In this document: positions 36,901 to 48,900 of the stretch, piece by piece
How the letters are laid out: each line of letters begins with the position of its first letter
How positions within the stretch are numbered: the first letter of the stretch is position 1
NCBI GenBank assembly: GCA_022266195.1
Contig: WHVY01000004.1
Location: 9,565,501 to 9,629,500 of the forward strand
From: Tetranychus cinnabarinus
Taxonomy: Eukaryota; Arthropoda; Arachnida; Trombidiformes; Tetranychidae
Direction of reading: 5' to 3'
DNA length: 64,000 nt
Notes under the pieces: generated by a model
The model's input: only the letters and a program-made list of their open reading frames with translations
What the model was told of the DNA's origin: nothing
Database searches by the model: none
Position numbers and translations under genes: made by a program

Positions 36901-39900
36901 GAGTCATTGATTTAGGCCGACTGATGAGTTGGTCTTTGAAGGGAACATAAATGTGCATTAAGTTTGAAGGTAACCTAATGAGTCCTGATTTTTCCAGTAA
37001 ACCTTTGAAAGTGAAAATTTCATTTTGCTTAAACTGCAATAACGCTTGGGCAGGAAACTTCGCAAATTAATGAACGATGCTTAAACAGTTTGGCACATAA
37101 TGATAATAATAATTGTTTTCACTCGAGTAACAATATTTGAAATGAAAAATGTTTAGTCTGCACAACCTTTAACCTAATTGTTGACCCATGTTGACAGGTT
37201 TTTTACCTCTAAATGTAGATATAATACCAAGTAATGGTGGCTCACAAAGCCAACTGGAGTCAACACCTAAACCAGAAAATGAGATTGATAATTCATCGAT
37301 TAATCCAAATACCAAAGAAATGTATGAAAATATGCCTTTCCATCGAAGGGTAAGTCGCACTTTCGTTAAACTTACAAACCTATCATTATCAACTTTGTTA
37401 ACATCCATTCAAAAGGGAGTTTAAACTAAACGTTTAAATGAAATGCCAACCTGAAAAGTGAAATCAATAGTTAACCTTTTGCTTCTAATCAACCACAATA
37501 ATCAAAATAAATATCAAGTAAACTGTCCCTGGCCTACAATCAACACCCTAAATAACATCAACAACAATTAGAAATTAAATGTCGATAAAATCGAGAAATT
37601 ATTCATTCGCATTTCGCCTTATCCCCAAATCTAACCTCTTTACATTTCAATCTCAACTTGTGGCCAAAATGAAATCACATTAACGTTTCTTGATTGATCA
37701 AGAATTGAACATTTCCTTGAATATTTTTTTCCATGAAAAAAAACTTGTAAAGTTGAACTTAGCAATGAATTTCAGTTCATCCGTAAACCTCATGAGAATT
37801 TCGTTTGAAAAAAATGGCGAACTTTTACTCGTGAAATGTAAACAGATAAAAGGTGTTGCTTTAATCATGTTCAACATCAATTATCATGATAATCATCATC
37901 ATCATCATTATAAATACCGAGTTCCCTTTGAATACCCAAGTGTCCATCAACCAACTTATCAACTTTTTTTTCTTCTTTTCGTCCATTTCTTCCTCTTTTC
38001 ACATAATCCAATCAAAATAAAGTTAGTTTTTCAAATGTTATTACCTTTCAAGGATTGATATTACCTTTTATCTTGAAACTCTCAAAGGGTATTGTAACAT
38101 TATTGTAATAAGCTGGACTTGAGCTTTAATTAATCAGTTGCAATTGTTTAACAAATTGAATCCCATTTATTATTTAGTCCAAGAGGCTCAACTGTTCGTT
38201 TGCATTTCAACCCAATTCATGTTTACCTTCAATTGAATCGACCATTCAATCTTTGTCTTTGATATTGCTGGTAATTTCATAAGAACATGAATTTTACGAT
38301 TTTCACCATTTTTTGGTTCTCTTCCGATTCTGAGTATTTACTGTTATCATGGTATTACACTTGTTTATTGTTATCCTTTGAGTTATTAAAACAATTAGAC
38401 AGTCTTTAACAATCCGAAAAGGATTAAGTGAATCTTATGAAATATCATCGACTTGGAATGAAATTATTGTTCAATTATTTACTGGTAATCGTAAGAATTA
38501 GATGAACAGAAATAATACTTTGATTTGGAAACATGATTTATCATGATTTCTCTGTTTTCAATTTTCATCTGTTCATGATTGTAATTGACAGAAGGTAAAG
38601 TGAACAGAACTGATAACGAGGATTATCAAGTTGCAAAAGTCAATAAGAGTTTATTTAAGATTTCATTTCAAGTCAAATTAAACATTTATCAGGATCAAAT
38701 GAACTCAGAAAAATAATTAAATCGAGATTAATATATTAATAATAGCTTTTCAAATGTTAACAACAGGCAATAGAGTAAAATGAGCCGAAAATGTCTATCG
38801 ACTTGAATCTACCAAAATAATCGTTTAAACTTGAGTCAAAACTTTTGTCAGAAAAAAGCTCATCATGGTAGACCTGAGTCATGAAAGTAACTTTAGATAG
38901 TTCAAGATGTTATCAGTTTCTTTACATAATAATAATGCAAATAACCCAATGTTGACCATCAAAACTCGAGTCAAAATTGAAGCAAATGCAAAATTTATCG
39001 CGATTAAGTAAAGGATGCACCAAAACAGAGTTACAATAAGTCTTTACATTTTTATTGATTAGCATACACTAAACATGATTATACAATTTATGGAAAGATT
39101 TAAAGTCTAGATAACTGGGCTGGAATAAAATATTACGCTTTTAACTGTGAGAACTCGAAAGATTCAAATTTTGGGAAAAGAGTCTCAACTAGTGCCGATG
39201 CTTTAGAAGGTAATCGGCACATTGAGTCTGATCTGATTTGAGCTGTTCGAGTTATTTCTCAAGAGGATAGCATCGTTTGATGGCATCAGTTACCTCGTAG
39301 GTCTGCCTCATCTCTTCCTACAGTACGAACCACATTCACAATCTTTGGATCTTCTCTCGATATCTTTTCCTTCCCTTCATCTACCAAGCTTCCCCATGCA
39401 ACCATTCAGAAAGATTACAGATTTCTTCAAAATTTTATAAGTTCGATTGTTAGTTGAAACTGTTGAAGGTTTTTTCATCACTTCATGTAGTGCGAAATGA
39501 TACGATTATTTAACGATATATGATAAATGAAATCAGTCTTGTTGTGTGTTAAATGTTTATTAGGATCAAATCAACTCTCACCATTTAACCTTTTGAAAAG
39601 TTTCCATTAATAATAACATTAAATGTCAAGTTGATTTGCCTTGAAGTTAACGTTAATCTTCAAATGTGATCATTTTAAAACTTATTGAAATTTAGTTTTC
39701 CTGTGCAAATGGCTGAATCAATAAAAGGCCACAATTTTCATGTCATCAGTTAGCTCATCAATTTAATGAACTCATTGGCTCAGCATTTCCCATTCACTTT
39801 AGTTTGCAATGAGACACCAGAAAAGGTAACCACACTTTTCCCCTGATCAAACAGAATCCAACTGAACATCAACAAAGTGAGATTATTTTTTCACTTGTTT

Positions 39901-42900
39901 AATATGTTGAAACTGACAGTCAACATGAAACCAAAGCTTAAAAGGTAAAAAATGTCTTGTGGAGAAAAATGGATGAAAAAAGTCAACTTGAACCAAGCTG
40001 AATACAGAGATGAAAGATAACTAGAAGATGATGAAACATGATGAAAAATGTTCCGCTGGAAAAGTGTAAGAATGAAAAGGGAATGAAAAAAAGGTGCAAA
40101 AAACTTCAACTTACCTAACCTTTTATTTTCTGTTGCAATCTTTCATCTCTTTATTCACATTTGATTTATTCAACTTATCATTCATGATTTGTTTCATTTC
40201 ACCCTGAACATTCAGCAAAGTGCAAAGAATGAGCTCAATTTCGGAAACAATTTTGCTCAATGTCAACCTGAACATGTATTGATATTTGACTAAAATTGAT
40301 TTGATGCTGATAAACATGTTCATCAAATGTTTTGATTGGAAAGGCTTTCAACGAAATTTTGCTTCGAATCGAAATTAAAGTTTTCCAGTTTCATTGAGAA
40401 CTTTTCTTGACGCAATTTTCATCTATCAACCCGATTCTCATGGGAAATGGTGAACTAATTTTATTCTGATTTATGAATGCAAATATCAGGGGAATGGAAA
40501 AGTGTTACAAGAAGTGAACATTTAAAGCACAATAGATGATAATAGTTGAGAAAAGGATGAATCTTTTTAAATGATGTTGTCCATTGTTTTCAAGTTAACC
40601 GGTCAACTTGTGAAGATGTAAATAGCTCCAGATATTAGATAAAAATTATTGTCAATTATATCAACTCTCTTATGCACCTATCATTATCATTATTTTTACC
40701 AACATTTACATTTCACCAAATTGGGTAAATATTTTTTTCTTGACTCTTCACTTTACAATGAACCATTTAGCTTTATTTCACTCCATCATCATTATAACAT
40801 TTTATCAAATTGTTATCATGTATTTTTTAGAGATGTTATTATTCCTTGAACGACCATGAAAATTCCAATCGATATTTTCATCAAAAGATAATGTTCAAAT
40901 ATTTCAAGGTTAACTTAAATCACACTTTTCATAGTTACTGATGAAGTCGTTGAATTGGTTCAACTGACTCGAACATTTTACAGGGTCATTCAAACTCATT
41001 TACTTCACATTTGATTCAATAACTCACAGTAGTAGAAGCACGCTTCGAGGACGGTCTGACAACTATGACTGACTGATTTTGATGAGACATTCACAATCGA
41101 TAGGGCCAAGCTTCCATACAAACGTACTGGTGTCCATTTTTCCCGGAGATTTTTGGGTTTAATGACGTTATGGTTTATTGTTGGATGATTTATAAATGCC
41201 AAAACTTTGAATCTCAAGTCGGATTTATTGGGATTTTATTTTCACTCAGCTGACATTCATTCAAATGCCTTTCGCTGAAGTGACCTGACCCTCTAATAGG
41301 TAAAGGAGTAGGTGATGGTATGGAAGTTTTGGGTTCAAATCCTGGCGAACAGATGAGTTGTGCAGATTTGTCCGCATCTGAACCAACATAAGGTGTTCAT
41401 GTTTAGCACTTCTCTTCACGATTGCGATTGGTGCAAAAATGTTTTGCTTTCAACTTCCAACGAATTTTTTTATTGCTTATTTTGTGAAACTTCGCACGGT
41501 TGAAAATCCTTGTTTTCTTCATGATGTATTGCATTTATTTAGATCTTACAGTTTCATCTTAATGATGAAATGGTTCAAAGTTTCAAGTCAGCTAGTTAAA
41601 GTTGAAGTCAAAGTTGAAAAGTTGCAAGTTCATTATGAATGGCATTTGAATTATCAAAGTTACCGAAAATTTTATCAATTTTGTTATCAAAATGATGATG
41701 CAAAATAATCCAATGATACTTTGAGTCAACTCCTCAGCCTTGTTAAACTGTTTGAAAACTTCAACTTTTGCGGTTCAAGTTTTTTCTTGAAAAAATCATT
41801 ATTTTATTGTTTTCTTTTCCTCTTTTTTTCTTGCTCATTTTTCGTCCTCTTTGCTATAATGAGATGATAATTGTAAGAAATAGTATTTCATGATGAACCT
41901 TTAAGGCATACTTCATCATATTCATCATTTTTTGATGATGCAAGTAAAAATAATGATTACAATTAGCAAATGATTATCAAAGCTTGTATTAAAAGCACAA
42001 AGTCTTGAAACATTTTCTATTGCGACTGAATACTTTGAGATTTTGTCAATTGTACTTTGCGTTTTACCCTTGAGAGGATTGAAACGATCCTTGCAAAACT
42101 ATTTATCTTCACTTGGATTCATCTTTATCATCTTCATTCTTTACTTGTTCACATCTTCTTGTCATCATCATTTTAACTTTATCACTCTTCACTTGTAAGC
42201 CACATGAACAGAGAAGCAAAAAGAGTTACCTTTACCTTGAATAAATTTATGAATAGGAATTGAACTCAAATGTTAAAGAATATATTCTTGACAAGAACTT
42301 TTTTTCCTCCTTTTCTTTTTCTTTTTCCCTTTTTCACATTGTCTGAATACAACAAAAAAAAAAGTTATCAGAATAAGATTCAGATGAAAGAAATGGCAAA
42401 AAACGTTTGATATTGTTCAGCCATGCGGTTCATTCAATCACAATTAATTATCACATTTCCGTTTCTTTTTCATCATTTTGCTCATTTTGCTCAAATCTTC
42501 AAGTAATCACATTTATTCAATTCATATTCATCATGAAACATTTCCAAGAAACGACCAAAACTCGCAATTCAATTAATTACTTTTCGATAAAGAAATGATG
42601 ATTTTGCAAGTAAAACATTTGAAATGGCTGATTAACCAAAGCCAATCATTTGATTAATCGCAATTGTCCAAAATGACAATCGACTGAAAATTGGGTTAAA
42701 AACGAATTGAAATCGTTTCAGAGAAAAGATTGAAAACTTGTTCTTTTTGTTATTCAAGTTTTCACTGAACTTGAAGCTTCTGCTTATGATCCTGATCCAT
42801 TAGTTGATGATGATACTGGTGCAGATGATGAGTCTGAAGCTACTGCTACTCCTTATATCAAGTCCATGGCTTGATCATGTAATTGACTAATTTTGTGGTT

Positions 42901-45900
42901 CAACAATAGGCAAGCAAATGTACGAAAAGATAAAAGTAAAATGATGAAAATGAATTTGATCTGAATCACAGTAAATCAACAATTTCCTATCAAATTGTTT
43001 TGCTCTTATAAACAACAATAATTTGTTATTAACTTCATCAGTAACATAGTTGGCATAACCTCGGGCAACATCATTGTTCATTTATTTGTTAATCATTTTT
43101 GGTTTCTCGTTGTATTACCTTTCAACCTCAACCTCAATTAATACCTTTTTTGGGTTTGACATGTAACATTGGCTGCAAAGGTTTTTGTTTCAATTTTGAC
43201 TTTGATATTGACTTGGATTGAAGATGCTTTAATCACAATATCCAAATGGACAATCCGTGTAAATATAAAGTTTATTGTTGCTTTTATTATTATGATTGTC
43301 CAAAGGTGAGAAGCACAAGGTTTGATGGTTGATGATGTTTGTCCATGTTTTTGTTCAACCATCACAACTTCATTGTATTAATAAATTAACTTTACGTTTC
43401 TGTTTGTGTTGAGTAAACATATCAACATTGATATATTGTTAAATCATTATCATTATGTTGATCATTATCAACAACTGTGACAAACAATGGTAACGAGAGT
43501 AAATAACAATAAACTTGATGATCATCATGTTGATCTTGTTGATGAAGATGATGATGATAATAGTAAAGAGAAATGATTATAAAAGTTTATCAAAGGAAAT
43601 GTGAATAAATACATATTATTGTTGTTTGCGGTGATCGTTCAGAATCATTCACTATTCAGGAAACATACCTATTTCATTCATCAGCTCAGTTTACTGTAAT
43701 AATTGTTTATCTTGCCTCTTTCAGGGCCTCTTTATTCAGTCATTAAACAGGACAAATCAAACAATTATTCATCTTCATCTTATTATGAGATTTTACAGGA
43801 AACTTCAAATTCCATATTCAACCATTTTTCAAGCAAATTTCATGTGATATTTGAGAAATGGTCAACTTCTTGGAACTTGACAAAAAGGTTTCGTCTAAAG
43901 ACGCATTCGATGAGATGTTGAGCCCAATTCATATTGTTTTTTCATCGATTAATATGAAGTAAGGATCGTTGGAATATTCAAGTTCAGTCTCTTGAGATTC
44001 ATCGTTTTGCCTTTCAACGATTTCTTCGATAAATTTTGCTTATCTTATTTTGATATCTTTTTATTATGAATAGTTCTCTCGCTAGACGAAGATCAGAATT
44101 CATGAATTTCGTGACATTTTGGATCATCGTGATCAAGTAAAGATTTTATGAGTAAAGATTGCTGAAGTTGATAGTGAACCTTAGAATTCATTTTTTGAAA
44201 TTTGTTTTTGGATTCTTTCGACTAATGAAGATTTGTTCTGCTATTGCTTGTTCTGAGTCTGGGTTTTACAGAATTACTTTTGCTGATTAATCAATGAAAT
44301 ATCTCATTTACGATGGAGAGTTGGTGTTCACCTTGTTAATTACTGAGTCTTGGATGATCAGTTTTTCACACTGAAGTTGCAACTCTGGAGTCATCTTTTT
44401 CTTGCTGTAAATTTTAGACATTTTGATCACACACAGTGCACTTGGCTACTGTTAATGATGTGGATAACACTTTACAAAGGATTGATGCTTCCGGGTTGTT
44501 GTTGTTGTCAAGTGTTGAAGGATAAAATGAAATAAGTGGACTTTGTAATGGCGGGTAAAGAAAGGGGAAAATGTCAAAAATAAATTCATCAAGATGAATG
44601 GAGTAGAGGAAGATGATGATAATGATGATACAGAGTGAAGACAAAGTGTAAACGGATTGGTAAAAATGATTGAGCAAAGTGGATGTTGATGGTAAAGAAA
44701 GCAAGCAAAATGTAAAGCCAACAAAACACTGAAGATGATAATGATAGATTGAAAATGAAATTCACAATTTATTGTAAATTTTACCCAAAAGGACAAGCAT
44801 TCTTTTGAGATTCAGGATTGAAAAAGATGCTCTGATTATCTTGAAACGGTGAAAGCAAATCTATTTTTAATATTGTTAAACTGTGGTGAGAGGAAGAGCA
44901 AAAATTGAAGAGATTTTCATTGTGAATAAAATTTGCATTAACTGATGGCCTTTGAATCGCATCATTTTTATCCAGCCAATTGATATCTTTTACCAACATC
45001 TTTTCAAAATGATCAAATCTTGCAAACCGCCTATTTCATCCTATCGTCTACCCATGGGCCTACTAAAATCATAGTTTGTGTTTACCTTCAATCATCATTA
45101 TCATCCTTTTCTAATCCAGCCCAGTCATTATCTTTACTTGAACGATCTGTTTTTTTACCATCAACTGGTCAGTAAGAAGAAAAAATAGAATCTGTTTATT
45201 GCCTTTTCATTCCAATCTTGACTTTTACAATTTTAAATAGTAAATAAAATAGCTCATAAAATCCGTTCGGTGAAAGTTGAATTAAAGACAAATCTCACAG
45301 CAGTCGATAAATGCAGCAAAAAAGGTTATAAAAATGTATAAAGTTAAATTTCCCTCTTTGAAAAAAAACCTTCTCGAAGATCAGTTTCAAGAGTCATTAA
45401 AATTGCTTTAAGCTTTGTTTTTACTAATTCAAGTGTCTGAAGTTGAAGTTCTGAAGCATTATTCGATATGAATCAGATTAGGCCAGGTCTGGTTAGATTA
45501 GGTTGAGTCTATTACATTTAATGGTGGTTTAGCTCAACTCAACTCAGTTGAATCAACTCGAAACTGAAGATGCTTGCAGCTCAAAAAGTCTACAACACCG
45601 GGGGTTCCCAAGTGGTCTCCCTCCCAAGTACTAGACCGGCTCGAAGGTGCTTAACTTCGGAGATCGGACGGGATCCGGTGTTTTCAGCCTGGTGTGGTCG
45701 TAGACATGAGAAAAGTGAATAATTAGCTATTTAAACGAATTTAAAGTTTTAATGGCTAATAAATCTTTTTATTAACTTTTTATTTTGAAGACAATCTGGT
45801 CTTCATTAAATGATTTGAAAACTGTTTTAAAGCTCCTTGTCACTTTTGTACTGTTTATGTCAACGTTTTTTATTCCCCTTTAATTAATGTTGACATTCCC

Positions 45901-48900
45901 AAGTAAACGTTTCGATGATTATTGGTCTTTGATTATCATCTTCTTCCCATCGGTTGCTTGCTTTTGTCTTTTGCTTTTCTCACATTGCCGGGCCAATCGG
46001 TTGACCTGGCACAGGGCAAAATTGAAGACAACACGGACGGATGGTCAAGTAAATGGTCACTGTCACTCACACAGAAAATAACGAATTTCAGCATTTGGCA
46101 ATGAAAACACACACACACAATATACACACCGTAAAATGGTGTAACCTTTATAATCAACTGTTTAAGTTCATCATAACTGTTGCCTGAACATTTTTCTCAC
46201 AATACACTTTTCATCATCATATTCATCCTTTTAAATCATCAAGTTCATGATGAAAATTTCTTAACTCAATGATAACATGAAACTTAACGCAAACTTAACA
46301 GTTCACCTTTCATAGCCTCAACAATTTCTTGTAATGATTTGTCAAAAAACAAAAAAAAATTGATAGCTTGTACAGCATTAGCAATTTAATCCAACCTGAA
46401 TGAACTTTTTTCACTCCCAACTGTAGGCTGAAAAATTCAAATTTTTCAAGTCAAAATGAAATATTAACTTAATAATAAGAATAGTTTTCTGTTAGGTTAA
46501 ACTCATAAAAATAAAAGATATAATAATGGTAATAAGGATAACAATTGTAACAATATACAATAATAACTTACCTTTTCTTTCAAGTGAATAATAATAAATA
46601 TTATCATGGTAATTTTGAAATTCCATGGCGGTTATTATCATAAACTGTTAAAGGTTAGTAAAATAATATTTTCACTGAAAAAAGTAACAAAACTGTAAAG
46701 AAACTTGCAAAAGTAAAGATTACTTTTTATCCTATTTTGAATTTGCAAGCATTAATATCATGGAATCATGATTGTTATTTAGACTTGAATCATTCGCAAT
46801 TGATTCAACATTTGTTTAAATAAACGAAACAATAATCAAATGATCAAATCTAATTTTCACCAAAATTTCCTTCCAAATGCAATTCAGAGTCTAACCATTT
46901 ATTTGATGAAAAAATACAACAGAATTTGGAAATTTTTAAATTTTAAATTCAAATATTGACCATTAAGTGTCTTTGACTAGAACTGAAAACATGTCCGAAT
47001 AACCGAGTTTGCTGTTTAACCAGAAAACCAGAAAAATTGTTTTTCGTTTGTTGGACATTCGAGAGCAATAATGATTAAAACAAAACAATAGACAATGTAA
47101 CATTGTAATTGTAAAACAATTGAATTTTTGGGTAAAAAAGATAAACTTTTGATACTTAATGTTGATTCAATGCTACCTTGAGATAAGGTCAGCTTCTGTT
47201 TAATCATATTTTTGGTTTCAATTGAAGCTTGTTAATTGACTTCAATCTTTTACTCTCAAATCACGTCCGTTAATCATAAATCCTAATGAACTTGTGTTAA
47301 TCTAATGACAATAATGTTGTCATCTCACAGTTAAAAAACTCATTTACTCTCATTTTTTTCCTGGTTAATATCATTTGATTGAGGTTAAGGTTTAATTTGT
47401 TTTCACCAAACAATTTCTTCAACATTGTTTTAACCATGAATCATGATCTTAATTAATAGACAATTTAAATTTCATTCAACAAAAGCAAACGGTCAGTAGA
47501 TTAAGTCAGCATTTTCAAGTAAACATTGAAACACCATTAGTGGACAAAAGGTAAACGTTGAGACAATTTTTTAAGCTTTTCAAGCAAAAAGCAGTGTATT
47601 TTGTCTGTTTGTTTTTCATCATCAGGGTTAATAAACCTTATTATCTAACAATTAACTCCATCACTTTACAAGATGACCATTAACTGTTGTTAATCTAAAG
47701 GGTGTTGAGGTTAGTAAGGTTCAAGCAATCACTTACCCAAATGTTGATAAGGAGATAAAGATGATAAAAATGAAAATATCAATGGCAAAGATGGTTGATG
47801 AAGACGAAGACGATGAGACTATTTCATTTTATCATCTTTATCTCTTTATCAACATTTGGGTAAGTGATTGCTTGAACCTTACTAACCTCAACACCCTTTA
47901 ATTGGTTAGGAGCACAAAAAGATTAAATCTTAACAAGTTTAAGTTGGAAAAGAAACCAGAAAAGTCCAAATTTTCAAGTAGCTTTAACTTGTTTTTTCTG
48001 GTCAACACAAAAACAAAGACAATTATTATCCAAGGTAAGAGGTTGATCTTTAAGAGCAAGATTTTGTTGAGTAACTCCAAGAGCTGCTCATGAACCAACG
48101 GAAGTTGAGACCCTAATTAGTCAAGAAATTCACCTTTCATGACAAAAAATCATGAGAAGTCAATATTTCCATTTTATTTGAAAATTTCCATTCCATCGAG
48201 TTGGTCTCAACATTCATTCAGACCAATGTTTAGTCGTTGAGTCAGTTGTGACAAGACAAGATTTTAACGCAAAATTGACCTCAACTGGGTTCTATTTTTG
48301 ATCTAATTAGATCTTGTTTCTATTAGTTTACAAAACTGATGATTATATTAACTTTAATCACCGTTATTACCAGCGCCGGTTTACTGTCATTATCTTGACA
48401 GAACACGCGTTAAAAATCAGCTTTATCATGATAATTATAATCAAATAAAGAATCATTAACATTATTTAGTTATTATTAAAAGTAAACAATTTTGATGAAC
48501 AAAAGTAGACAGCATTTTGCGCCAAAAAATGACTCTAAAGTTAATTCATTTTAAGGAACAAGAAACATTTTCAACTAAAAATTAAGGTTATTTACCTTTG
48601 GTAAATAATTTCATCAATTATCATATTCACCATGAACATCATTCACAAATCTATGACTCTTTGAACACATTGAAATACTATTCTCTTTACTCACCTTTTG
48701 TCATCTTTTTTTAATCTTTAACTTTGATTCAAGTGAAACCGTAATCTTTTAATGTTGTCTTGAATGAAAAAAAGTATTCAGTTGTAGGGTTACTTTTGTC
48801 ATGTAAAGGTTGTTGGCAGGTCATCATCTTCCGTTTCAGCTTTTTTCAGTAGCTTCTTATTCATCAACATCATCATTATATTTATTATCATCTTCTTTGC

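Noticed and set aside
37690..38058. 122-codon plus-strand ORF
   Set aside because: His/Phe-rich translation of CATCAT and TTTC simple repeats; no splice or family evidence.
45887..46104. Two overlapping ORFs with a signal-peptide-like stretch
   Set aside because: The hydrophobic frame has no ATG and an immediately preceding stop; at best a marginal phase-0 exon after CTGGCACAG.
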